From Cloeon dipterum (taxonomy: Eukaryota > Arthropoda > Insecta > Ephemeroptera > Baetidae): 64,000 nucleotides of DNA. The translations under genes were made by a program, and so were the position numbers. Each line of letters starts with the position of its first letter. The first letter of the stretch is position 1. Shown here one piece after another: positions 11,309 through 22,706 of this stretch. Below the pieces are notes generated by a model. The model worked only from the letters and a program-made list of their open reading frames with translations, did not search any database and was not told the DNA's origin. The DNA is taken from contig NC_088786.1 in NCBI RefSeq assembly GCF_949628265.1, positions 7,130,001 through 7,194,000 on the forward strand, in the 5' to 3' direction.

Positions 11309-11751
11309 TTGTTGGGTTGTAGGTGGGTCTTCAGGAACGACACTGGAAAATGTAGTGTTTGGTTCTTCCAGCTATAGAACAAAGTCAGTAAAATTATAAG
11401 AGTCATTATATGCATCACAAATTATTTTGTGCTATCGATCTATATAAATTATTTAAAATTTACACACCTGTATTAGATACGTGCACTGCGGCTCGGGAGA
11501 CGAGTAAAAATGTAAACGATTTGAATGAAAAGAATTGCTGGTAAAATGAAAATAGCAATCGGGACAGACATTTCTTTTCTGCGTTGCCAATAACTTAGTG
11601 AGCTTTAAATCATCGTTCAAATTTGGGCCTAAAGACAAACGCTTATCTATTTATCACTTTTACAACTGAAGTATTGTGGTAACGTGCAATTAGTTATATG
11701 AGCGTTTCTTTTGACAATAAATGATACAAATTGTAAGGCTCACATCTACTC
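11309..11751 (-). pseudogene. Partial, frameshifted duplicate of the gene 3 5' end (copy A)
   Basis: Near-identical to 14120-14562. It holds the gene 3 promoter, exon 1 (11571-11468), intron 1 and the first 63 nt of exon 2 (11371-11309), where the copy breaks off. Exon 1 is 104 nt against 105 in gene 3. The missing base after about 22 codons shifts the frame into a stop (TAA) before the splice donor, and three other bases differ. Splice sites (GTGTGT donor, CTATAG acceptor) and the upstream GATA site (11641-11648) are intact, so it could still be transcribed, but it cannot make the anchor of a working enzyme. It lies upstream of gene 2 on the same strand. Confidence 0.8.
11641..11648 (-). promoter_or_regulatory. 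GATA site AGATAAGC in copy A
   Basis: Same octamer and same 70-bp distance to the ATG as in genes 2 and 3, retained in the duplicated promoter. Confidence 0.4.
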
Positions 11752-12027
11752 TGAATTGCTGATAAAATGAAAATAGCAATCCGGACAGACATTTCTTTTC
11801 TGCGTTGCCAATAACTTAGTGAGCTCTAGATCATCGTTCAAATTTGGGCCTAAAGACAAACGCTTATCTATTTATCACTTTTACAACTTAAGTATCGCGG
11901 TAACGTGCAATAAGTTATATGAGCGTTTCTTTTGACAGTAAATGATGAAAACTGTAAGGCTCACATCTGCTCTTCATTAATTTTTTTTAACCGATTTATT
12001 CTGGTAATTCATCAGATACCTTTTAAG
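11752..12027 (-). pseudogene. Second partial duplicate of the gene 3 promoter and start (copy B)
   Basis: Starts inside exon 1 (about the first 13 codons, ATG at 11792-11790) and runs through the promoter to TTTTAAG at 12027. It corresponds to gene 3 sequence up to about 14634. It sits head-to-tail behind copy A, with no splice donor or later exon. An AGATAAGC site is kept at 11862-11869. Confidence 0.75.
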
Positions 12028-12212
12028 TGGTGGCGGCATTCAATAATTATGTCGGGTATGCATCACTTAACTTATGCGTCTTATGTAGAATTCTAATTTC
12101 ATGTATTTGAAGTAAAAGAATTTGAAAAACCCGTGTTTTAAAAAATGTCACGCCAGAAATTCAATTTTGTTGGTATTCATTAAAAAGTAATTAATAAATA
12201 ACAATGATTTTT
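12027..12212. repeat. Direct repeat copy R2 (partner 11122-11307)
   Basis: Second copy of the roughly 180-bp repeat, placed directly after the duplicated gene 3 fragments. The R1-A-B-R2 order points to tandem duplication or unequal exchange. Confidence 0.75.
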
Positions 12213-12456
12213 CTCTTATTGAGAAATTTTAATTATGCAAAAAGTACCATTAAATAAACTAGAGATGGATAAAAAAGGCACAACTCAATAGTGCTGCAAG
12301 AATTTTTAATCAACAGCAGGTTTTTATTTGCTTCATTCATTTCATGGACGCACGTAGACACATAGCAATCTGTACGATTTTAAGCATTTGATAGCGTTTT
12401 AAACAGGTAAACATTTTGTTTACGCGTGTCTACCTTTCCAATACAATATAAACCAA
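12213..12456. other. Intergenic DNA downstream of gene 3
   Basis: AT-rich, no gene recognised. It separates the duplicated block from the probable end of the gene 3 transcript. Confidence 0.4.
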
Positions 12457-12462
12457 TTTATT
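12457..12462 (-). terminator. Poly(A) signal AATAAA for gene 3
   Basis: AATAAA on the minus strand, 88 nt beyond the gene 3 stop codon. Confidence 0.55.
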
Positions 12463-12549
12463 TATAGATAAATCAAATAATCCTCACAAGTTAAACAAAA
12501 TAATTACAGATAGCTGTGCATCACAGCAGCTGCTTATCATATAGTTTTA

Positions 12550-14383
12550 CTAAAAAAATTTAAAGCAACCCCAGTAGGCCCTGGGACAGTGTTTCTGCGC
12601 AAGCAGGCTGTACGCTTGATTAGAGCCAAGCGTGACGTTGGCCCCGTGGCTCAAGTAGTTGAACACGTGCACTCCCAGACTGTGTTTCACCGAGTCCACC
12701 ACTTCAGGTCCAGCAGCCCCGTCAAAGTACCTTTCCCAGCCAGGATAGCCGATGGGAAATAATTTATCCCGCTCGAGCACGGTCACATCGGAGCAATTGT
12801 TGCCACTCTCAGATTCGGGCATTCCGCACATTCGACTCATCACCCGAGCTACCATGGAAGGGCCGTTGTGTGCCCAACTTGAGCCATCGAAGGTTTCAGC
12901 TAATTCGTGGGCCATCATTTGCGCCATCGGGTGGCCTTTTTGAAAGCCAAGTGCTCCGTTGCACAAGTCTCTGTTTAGTTCGTAAGACAACCAATTTGGA
13001 GGCAAGGTAGCCAGTGACTGCAGGATCACAAAGTCTAGGTCCAGATAAACTCCGCCATACCTATATAAAAGGTCAAGGTTATATAAAAACCGGGCCTCCT
13101 TTAAGAAATAAGGAAATGAACATCAAATGGTTTTTTTACGGTCATGTGTTGAAAATTTGCTAAAATTTAATCAAAACAAATTGAAAAATTTTGTGGTTTC
13201 TTCTTAATTACTATTTCTATGAATTTTTCATTCAAAATATCTTTTTACCAGTAATCGATTGTCCTAAAATGTCCTAAGGAGATAAGATTGGATTTTTTTG
13301 CATTTAAACAAGTCCACGAGTGGGCACTTGTCTAGAGTATGTAATTTTCCTTTCATGGAAAATTCTGCATGATGATATTGCTTATCATTTTTCTTCAAAC
13401 ACTTAATGTATGATATCTTATGTATGACTAAAGGTCCTGTTTAATTTAATTGTTTTAGGCTCAAGTAATAGATAAGCTTTAAAATTATTTTAAAGTATGT
13501 GTTTATTGGCATTAATTCTTGCGAAAGTTGAGCAAAAAATCTACAAAAAATGCAGTAAGTTCGTGCCGCGTAAATTTGGCTGATCATTTGCCCTACCCAA
13601 AAATTATTTTTACTTGAGGCGTGGTCTCACTAAATATTCGTAATACGAACGGCTAATATTATTCTGATAAGGGAATAAGGTGTGTTTCCCAGCATACCTG
13701 AGGAGGGTGACAACTCTCATGATGTCACTGGCGTGCTCGATGGGATGAGAGCTGGTATTTATGCGGTTGGCGACGCTCCACTCTTGCAGCGGCGTGCCGA
13801 CGTAATAGGTGGCGGAATCGGCTGCGAGCAAACGCACGTTGTCGTGGTGTCGTAGCACGGTGAGCATCTTCTCATCACGTGTAAGGTCTGGATTCTCTGG
13901 TGGATCAAGGAGAAGCAAATAAATGTCGGCGTCAGGGTTGTGCATGGCTGCAGACTCCAGGGCGCAAATCTGGCGGGCCGTTATGGAGCCCTTGTTTGAG
14001 GACTCGATGAAGAAAATTGCCCTGCGAGACTCATTACGGGAGCCTAAAATTTCTAAGGCAGCGCCTATCTCGGCAGGACTCTGGCAGAGCGATAAATTTT
14101 CCAAATGAGGTTGTTGTCGTTGTTGGGTTGTAGGTGGGTCTTCAGGAACGACACTGGAAAATTCAGTGTTTGGTTCTTCCGGCTTTAGAACAAAGTCAGT
14201 AAAATTATAATAGTCATTATATGCATCACAAATTATTTTGTGCTATCGATCTATATAAATTATTTAAAATTTACACACCTGTATTAGATACGTGCACTGC
14301 GGCTCGAGAGAAGAGTTAAAAATGTAAACGATTTGAATGAAAAGAATTGCTGGTATAATGAAAATAGCAATCGGGACAGACAT
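12550..14383 (-). CDS. A4GALT: Alpha-1,4-galactosyltransferase-like enzyme, gene 3 (three exons, 366 aa)
   Basis: Exons in transcription order are 14383-14279, 14182-13698 and 13060-12550 (105+485+511 nt; introns of 96 and 637 bp, GTGTGT..TAAAG and GTATGC..TATAG, phases 0 and 2). Residues about 4-26 form the membrane anchor. The stem is acidic and rich in Pro, Thr and Gln. FFIESS and QICALESAAMHNP are followed by YGGVYLDLD (198-206, DXD at D204 and D206), LCNGALGFQKGHP, SWAHNGP and AQKHCPRAY. Differences from gene 1 include Arg for Lys just before YGG, Ala for Gly in WAHNGP, and three fewer codons in the variable loop after RVMSRMCGM. Exon 2 happens to stay open past its donor for 29 codons, but the splice restores the family motif. 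Fragments of this gene are repeated at 11309-12027. Confidence 0.93.
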
Positions 14384-14453
14384 TTCTTTTCTTGCGTTGC
14401 CAATAACTTAGTGAGCTTTAAATCATCGTTCAAATTTGGGCCTAAAGACAAAC
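14384..14453 (-). promoter_or_regulatory. Proximal promoter / 5' leader of gene 3
   Basis: Sequence between the ATG and the AGATAAGC site. It is kept almost base for base in copies A and B, showing the length of promoter that was duplicated. No clear TATA box. The transcription start cannot be fixed by eye. Confidence 0.35.
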
Positions 14454-14461
14454 GCTTATCT
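14454..14461 (-). promoter_or_regulatory. GATA-factor site AGATAAGC upstream of gene 3
   Basis: AGATAAGC on the minus strand, 71 bp upstream of the start codon, with a second GATA word (GTGATAAA) a few bases further up. Same position as in gene 2 and in both copies. Confidence 0.45.
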
Positions 14462-17400
14462 ATTTATCACTTTTACAACTGAAGTATTGTGGTAACGTGC
14501 AATAAGTTATATGAGCGTTTCTTTTGACAATAAATGATAAAAATTGTAAGACTCACATCTACTCTTCATTATTTTTTATTATTTTTTTTTTTGTTAACTG
14601 ATTTATTCTGGTAATTCATCAGATACCTTTTAAGCAATTGCCAGATTTAGCAGATTGTGAACAATTTTTTTTGTTACGTGTGACGTTAAAATAATTTATT
14701 TAAATAAAAAATAAAGCGTTAAATTCTAGGGTTGGGCTACAGCAGAATTTAAAAAAGGGCTCGCTGTTAAAGGGAATATTTTACTGAAATAATCCAAAAC
14801 TTGTATGGCAGTTTTCGGGATAATTTCAACAGAAATCAAGCGTTCCCAAGAATAGAATAATCAGAAATCGTTGCTGTAGTTTAAAAATTTGTCACTCTAT
14901 ATACTTGCAGGTATCAAAGACCAATACATGAAGTTAAATATAGAGCTTTTTAACTATAAAACAATTAACAAAAAGAGATTATCGAGACTATAAACAATTT
15001 TGCTTCTATCGTGATTTAAAATATGTTAAAAACTGTGCCAAAAGTGAAATTTTATTTATGTCAAACAGTATAACTAATCCTGAATTTGCTGATAATTTTT
15101 GTTTAGATTTTCCAGAGGAAAAACTATTCTTTTGAACATGAAAAGTTTTGTAATTGAATTTTCTTTTGAGTAAATTTAATAGATTCTTCTCTCTTTTCTA
15201 GAACTTATTAAGGAGGAAATTTGACAAAGAAAAGGTTTAAACTGATGTAGTTATTAAAATGTATTACCTGGAAGAAAATATTTCAGGCAAAAAATCTATT
15301 ATAGTAATCGAAAAAACATTTAATTTCTTTAGTTTGCATGCCTTAATTGGCATGCCAAGCAAATGTAAATTTATTGAGCAAATATTGCTCTAAATCGAGT
15401 TGCTTCGCTAAAACAATCAATTCATCTGTTTGAAGATTTCGTAAGCATACATTTTCAGTACTAACTGTAAAATTAAATTTCCCCGAAATAAAACTGTCGT
15501 TTCAATTTGATTCCTTTCAACAGAGTTTGAACAAATTCCTTCCCCAACAAGAGTTGTCGGTGGCAGCAGCAATTTTCCGGCGGAGTAAAATTCTCTCATC
15601 AGTCAGCGTCATCAGCATATATATATACCAGGTCAACCGAGCTGGGCACACACAAGAGTGCACCTTGCAAAATTGAATTTTCCTGCTGGCAGCGTCTCTT
15701 TTCCGCCGCTGCCGAGTGCAAATAATGCTGATTGCCGCCCATAAAACACACGACACAAATGAAAACGCCGGCGCGAGAGAGAAAGAGATTGATTGCCTGC
15801 GCCGAGCGAAGAGAGTGATACGCGCGTCCTTTACGCACAAACTTATCGCAAGACAAACAGAAAGTGAGTCAAGTTAGCCGCCCCGCCGGGCCTTTGACCA
15901 AAACAGCAGCTTTATAGGCCGCCCATTACACGCTCCAGTGGCAGAAAAAGCAGCTCCGAGCGCAGCAGGAAGAGGAAAAGTTTCGCGAAAACGCAACCTT
16001 GCGTGAACGAGTGTGCGTGTGTATGTGACGAGAGCTGGCTGAGCACCTAAGAGGCTGCGAAGAATTCGGGAAAGGACCAGAGCAGGCCGCTTTGATAGCA
16101 CATATACAGAGCCAATTATCCGTGCAGACACACCACGCGAAACGCAGAGAAATCGAGCAGGGATACATATTTGCTGATAGTTAGACAAGAAGGAAAATTA
16201 TTAAATAGAGAACCACACTAAAAGGTGATTAGATTTCATTCCCATAATTTGCGTCAAATATCAGAACCAATGTTTTTCAATGCCAATTAAAAGAAAAATT
16301 TAATATAAATTAATTACCAAATTTCTCGAAAAATTTAATTGTTATTGGATTTCATTTCAAATGGTGTGCTTCTTTTAAAGTTTATCTTTTGCGTAAAAAA
16401 TCCAAATTTACAATAAGGAGAAAGTTCTCACCACTTGGCTGGAGTGTGAACTTTTGATCTGATTTTCTTGCAAATTTAAACGTCAATAACGAGGGTAAAT
16501 TTTAGGTCTTTCCCAATGTAGAAAGAGTTCTTAAATATGTTTGCTGTTCACCACTAATCTAAATTTCCACGCAATTCTAAGTTAACTAGCATAAGTTAGC
16601 AAAACAACTATTAAGAGGACGGAACGATAATTATATTTTCTCGGAATTGAGAAACATAAATTGTACCTAGAACTCCAAAAAGTTGTCTGAGAGTGACAGA
16701 AAGACGAATGAGATGAATTCAAATTCCAATTAATGTCTGTTTCAATCCGGTGATAAAAGAAAAAGACTCCCCAGGCCGCAACGACAGTTTGCACTCGGAT
16801 TGACAGACACATTTCTTCAATTAAATTGAAAATGCAGACTTGTGCAAAACCCGCATTAATCCTTAAACTCATTCAAAACTCTTGCCAACTTCCCCGTTGC
16901 TCAAATTGATTTCCAAGTTCATAAGCCACAATTCGGAAAGTAATTCTCAGTCAGATCCATGTATAATATTGTCTGAAAGTTGCTTTGTCGCGCTCACCCA
17001 CTCGCATACGTCTGCCATAAACTTTCCTCGTCATTTTTTCCTTTCCACCCAGCAGCCACCCACCCACCCTCCGCTTAAGCGTTTTCCTCTTCGTGTGCAC
17101 GAACACTGAGCGAAGAGGGAAAAGCAGCTAGAGAGACTGACGTCGGCAAAAAAGAAACCGTCAGCACATATAGGGCCGCGCGCGCGTCTGGTTTGATATT
17201 GGAAATTTGCTTCATTACCCTGCCGGCGCCGCCGCTGCTTTTTGCACAGCGAATGCGGCCGGGAAAAACTTGTGTTACACCGTGGGAGACGTGCATGCAT
17301 GTATGTAAAGCACCCAGCGACGTTCTCCTTTTTTCACGCGAGGCCACTTGAAGCAGAAAAGTCTGTGATATGCACTTGTGGAGCGAGCAGCGGAAAGCGA

Positions 17401-19215
17401 CGAGACTCAATATTGGAACAGCCGTCACGAGTGCAAACGACCTGTGAAAAAGCAAATGCCGCATTTTTGCACACGGGGAAAACTGTGACCCGCTTTGACT
17501 ATTCATCCCGTGTTGTTCCAGTATAATTAGTTTTGTTCGACAAAAATAAAAAAAGCAGGCTTTGAATTTTAGTTGAAATGAGATTCTCTCTAGCTTGTAT
17601 AAATATGTAGTTTGCAATGCTGTTTCTGTTTTTCAGAATTTACTGGAACGGCAATTGTTCCAGGAAAGATTTCTGTTAATTGCTATTTTTTTAAATAAGA
17701 ATATGTTGTTTTCTTTGTAATTTTTAAAGTTCATAGTGGAATTTATTTTTGTTAAATTATTTATGATCGGGACAAAATTCATAATTATAATACAATGATT
17801 TTTCAAAGTGTATCCATTTTACTGACTCTATTTTGTGGTCTTCAATAGTTTGTTGCAATAGAATAAAAAATATTACATTTTTTCAGAGCTAGGTATAGCT
17901 ATTAAAATATTATATTTCTCTCTTTTGCAGGGTTTGTCAATTCTGCTTCGCGAAAAATAAATCACTGATTGCTTGCGTAAATCCTGCCAGATAAAAAGAA
18001 GCATTTTTGGTCCAAGGTGCCTTTAAAAAACTTATTAGGCATTTAATTAAAAGTTTCAATTATATTGTATCTGCATGAAGATATTTCCTATACATTTGGA
18101 AATTAGCTCCGTTGATTTTACATTAAAATATTATTTTTTCCATAATTTAGATGCCATAATAACTTAGATATATATTAAAATGAATTAATAATAATAAAAA
18201 ACATTATTCAACAAAAATTTTCTTAAAATATTAAAGAACGTGGAAATGAGTTAACAGTTTATAAATATTTCAACAATTTTTAACGTAAAAGAAATAAAAA
18301 ATAAAAAGTATATTTTAAAGCACATTATACTTTGGACAATTAAATTAAGCGCATAGGCAAGAAGTAAATTTAGTCATGAGCGATTTTTCGCTAACGAGTA
18401 GTGTGGCGGCCGCAGGGGCATGTGGGGTTTGTGTTGGTCGGCTCTAAAATAGTTGTATGTAGTTGAAATGAAAATTCCAGTCGCATTCCTCCGGTTTGTG
18501 TGCCGACCGGGCGGGCAGGCGAGGGTCGAAGTTTTCCACGCAAATTGCAAGGAAAATTAAAGCAGGCGGCCGCTGGCCTCGGGGGATGCCCGAATAACTA
18601 CAGCACGCGAATAAACACATAACAGGCCTCTTTGCCTTGCCTGCCTGCTCTTGCTGAAATATTAATCGGGTCTCGCCAACTAATCTGCTCAACATTTTAA
18701 GAAGCCTCTTAAGCGGACCAAGCTGCAAGATGCTCCTCGTTAATCAGCGAATCGGCTCTCTGAAAATGAGCCGTCATGCAAAAGCGGCTCCTCAGACCGG
18801 CCTTGCTTCACATTCTGTCTGAAATTTGCATGAAATTGCGTTTTGAACCGTTAAATTGGTTAAATATCAAAACTCATTAACAATTTAATAAGATACTAAA
18901 TTTGATATATTTGGAATCAATAAATTTTGTACCAATAAAACTTCTCTTCCTACTTTCCAAACAAGGTTTTTAATTTCTTCTCGCTTTACGATTGTGTAAT
19001 ATTATTTACACAATATTTATTCATTTTTTCCTGCGTATTTCATTCGAAATTTGGAATTCTATTAATTTAAATACTTGAAAGAAAATTAAAAATTGAAACG
19101 CTAACGCAGCAGGTCAAAACTATTCTCCTGAACTTGAGTGTCGTGCAGCAGAGAGAGCTAAAGTTTTCTTAAGTTGTCGCCTTGTCGGCCAGTAACAAAG
19201 TTAGCTAGCTATTAA

Positions 19216-19250
<35 letters not shown>

Positions 19251-21782
19251 TCTGTAGCACTTGATGCATCAAGCAAAATTTGCGCGTGTAATTGTCGGAC
19301 AAAAGGGGCACAGGAAACTTGGTCAAAGGCTTCACGCATGTTGGCATCGGCGCAAATTTTTGCTAAGTTCACCTCGAGTGTGTGCTGCGGCGCAGTTTCC
19401 AGAGCCGCCGGCCGGGAAGAGAGGTGAGGCGAAAACAAACCGAAGCGCACACAAAAGGAGCATTCAAGGAGCGGGCGCCCATGTACACACGCACACACAC
19501 TCGGCTGCTAATTGAATTCGCCGCCGTCACCGCGTCTTTGAGCGAAACTTATCGTAATAATGAATAGACCCTTTAATGACACTCGGCCCGAATTTAATTT
19601 GTCTCCTCTGGCCGTTCATTATTAATGCAGGAAATTTAATCACGTCGCTGGGGCGCACAAGAATCCAATTTCGGCCGACGGTACTGTGTTCATTATTTTT
19701 ATGCAAATTGACGTATTGTTATTAGCATCAGAGAGGGTGGGCGGTACCCTACCACGCTGTATTCTTTTCTCCACGAATTTATGGCTTATAATGTGACGCT
19801 CTCACGCTGCCCATGCTTCATATTTTTGTGTGTTTCTGAGACAATCAGGATGTTGAAAGTGTGGAGATTTCCTGCAAAATACTCTAAACTTTCTAACGAT
19901 GAGGCTATAACCAAATCGGAATGAATAGAAATTGATTTATTTAAGCGTAAAATAAATTTAAATAGATAATTGTGTCTTTGTTTCAAAACGATCTGAAGCA
20001 TAGAAAAATTACCGTCTGAATAACACTGTTTATTTATATAAAATAAATTTTGTTTTTATTCCTCTCAGTAAATGAGACGTTTATTTTCCTCATTCAATTT
20101 GGTAAACCCTGGGGGTAAATCACTTCCTATTTAATTACGAAACAAAACATAATTTATAGAACGGCAGAATTCACATGAGCAATCTGTTGAGAGAACAATG
20201 CATGACTGAAAAACTGTTCTCCTGTGATGGAAACACATGTTTATATTTTTTAAAATCATTTTGCTCGGTACGTTTGAAATGATGACATTTATTTTTTGTA
20301 ATTAATTTCGATTGAAATTTTATTTTTGGTTTGATGGCCACAACAAATTTTTGGCTTCGATAGCTGACATAAAAGCTGCACAAGCGTTTTGTTCTAATTT
20401 TTTACAATCAGGAAAATTCTTGGTTCCTCGTCAATTTGTGCCTAAAATGGTTATTTATTCTTATGAAATTGTTACAAAAATGCAAGAAATGAAATATAAC
20501 CTTATAATAATATCAATATATTGTTTTATATTTTTTCAGCAAGCAAAACGTTCAAAACCAATATATGATAGGACTCGTTTTTATTTATTGTTTTTCATTT
20601 TTCGGAGTAGCCACTGTATATTCAATTTGATATATTAAATTCGTCCTTTATGTTTTATAATTTTATATTTAAACCTATAGGTGTCAAAGCTAATTTCTCT
20701 ATGGTACTTTGCCATTTTAATTTATTAATTTATGGATTTTGTTTTGGATTTAGCAATACCGATTAAGTTTACGTGGTCAAAACAACTACATATAATTTTT
20801 TGCTGTCATGAAATAGTAGGTCAAACAAAAGCTTCCGTTCTGATGATGACTCTGAAACAAATATATTTAACTGTTAAATAAATAAAAAGATTAATTGATT
20901 TATGAAAAATTCAAACTGTCAAAATATTAACCAATTCAGCAAGAAATGATAAGGTTATAAATGAGCATTCTAGAACTTTGTTTCAGAGTCCAGAGTTCTT
21001 TATGCTAGGAAAACACTAAATAAAAAGCAAGAGTTTGCGCAACCGAGGAAGGAGGTCCAAAGAGCAGATTAAAATTCAGATTAGCTGACGTGAGCGCATT
21101 AGTGCACATTTCCATAAGGTGCTGGCTGTTTTGCTTTGCCCGCCAAATGAAACGCGTGCACCTGCTGTTTTCTGACGTGTGTGCTTTTGCAGCCCTCGTC
21201 CGACCGGCACTCAACACTGGGCTAATTTCGCATCATTCAGCCGGCAGGTGCGCCATGCAAATTTATGCAAATCACCCAATTCCGCGCTCCCACCAAATTG
21301 GCGGTGCAAGCCGAGTGTACGTGCATGCGTAATGGAATATTCCGGCCATCGAAATCGGATTGGCACCCACCACTGTAAATTTATGCATATTTTTGCATAA
21401 TTTTTCATAAAAATCTAATCTACTGCAACAGCGGACGCGAATTTCCAAGTCTAATTTAAGTGCGGGATGACAGTTTGATGTTTGTTTTTGTTTCTTCATA
21501 ACTGATGAACCAGCATCACAAACAGTTAGTTCTTTTTATTTTCCCTGTGAAAATGGCTGTCAGGCAGGCAGCAAAAATGATTCTGTTGGAAACACAAAAT
21601 GTAAATTTCATGTTATGAGGTAACTGCATGAATTCATTCTACTACGTATATTTTTTATTGCTTTTGATTGAGTTTATACAAAGGTTGTGTTTCCGTTCAA
21701 TTGCCCTTTTTTGCTTTTAAGTCATCTCAATTCTCGTGAGCCGATTTTTATAGGCGTGTGTATTAAATTCCTCTCGTCAAGT
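14462..21782. other. Non-coding region: AT-rich DNA with GC-rich islands
   Basis: No supported gene. GC/CpG-rich islands are seen at about 15540-16190, 17000-17520, 18400-18830, 19250-19750 and 21000-21400. Between them are AT-rich stretches (14640-15400, 17530-18360, 19790-20980). A TATATATA run lies at 15617-15627. Longer frames such as 17075-17617 (-) sit inside islands and look like chance openings: they overlap other frames, lack domains and have odd composition. The islands are candidate enhancers or distant promoters. Confidence 0.4.
19219..19253. repeat. (TC)n microsatellite / GAGA tract
   Basis: About 14 uninterrupted TC units, then TCCCTCTCT. It lies at the left edge of a GC-rich island. 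On the minus strand it reads (GA)n, the binding sequence of GAGA-factor-like proteins. Confidence 0.85.
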
Positions 21783-22044
21783 CTGATCGAAATAAATCAT
21801 GTTTCTATGTTGTAGGGAGTAATTTTTGGAAATTTTCTTGGAGTTTGCGTGACTTTCATCCAATTTTTGTAATTAAAAAATTTCAAAACACCTTAAAAAG
21901 TTTCTTACAAGTCTAAACAATTTAAGCGATGAAACTTATTTTCTTTAGCAAATCAATGCTGATCAAAAGAAATTCAATAAAGAGTAAGATGACGGCAAAC
22001 CTCAAAACAAGCCAAAACTGCTCATTAATCTGTACTTTTTACTG
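21783..22044. repeat. Diverged direct repeat, copy 1
   Basis: Shares GTTTCTATG, TAATTTTTGGAAATTTTCTT, TTGCGTGACTTT, AAGAGTAA, ACCTCAAAA.AAGCCAAA.CTG and AATCTGTAC.TTTT in the same order with copy 2 at 22460-22706. No open frame is shared. Either an old dispersed repeat or a duplicated non-coding element. Confidence 0.65.
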
Positions 22045-22459
22045 TTGTAATTAGAACTTTTATAAAATATGTATACACATTTATTTATATATTTTTTTTA
22101 AATTGATTAGTATCATTTTTAAAATTATATTATAAATTTAATTTATTATCATTAATATTATTAAGTAAAAGAATATAAATACAAACGATGTCACACAATG
22201 TCATTCTTCAAATAAATGTAACTGTTTAGTGTCATTGCCGCCTCGTGTTGACTAAAAATTACGCATAATATCAATATATCAACAAACATAATCAATATAC
22301 CCTGAACTAGAAATGAAAAAAGAATACATAGGAGTTCCGCTCCGCATCCGCTACAAGCCAATTTGTTAGTACATGAAAAGCTTCACTGCTCAGGACCGAG
22401 TAGCAGTTTAATTTCAGATTTTACCAAATTTCTCTAAAAATTGAATACTTATCGTTTAT
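22045..22459. other. AT-rich spacer between direct repeats
   Basis: Very AT-rich (notably 22060-22200). Nothing recognised. Confidence 0.4.
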
Positions 22460-22706
22460 CCTGATCAAAAGAAAACCAGTTTCTATGTCACAGCAAATAA
22501 TTTTTGGAAATTTTCTTGGCGCTTGCGTGACTTTAATAATCTTTGCTATTAAAATAATAAAAGGTCCTATACTTGTTTTAAAAATTTTAGCGATTTACCT
22601 TTTCCAGCGAGTCAAAATTATTAATTAAAGGCGTTTAAGAAGAGTAAAATTATGACAACCCTCAAAATGAGCCAAATCTGCCCTTTGATCTGTACCTTTA
22701 TGCTCT
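22460..22706. repeat. Diverged direct repeat, copy 2
   Basis: Partner of 21783-22044, about 680 bp downstream in the same orientation, with many substitutions and indels between shared blocks. Confidence 0.65.

Noticed and set aside
17075..17617. 180-codon minus-strand open frame
   Set aside because: Lies in a GC-rich island with open frames on both strands, AT-rich ends, no recognisable domain, no splice or promoter context.
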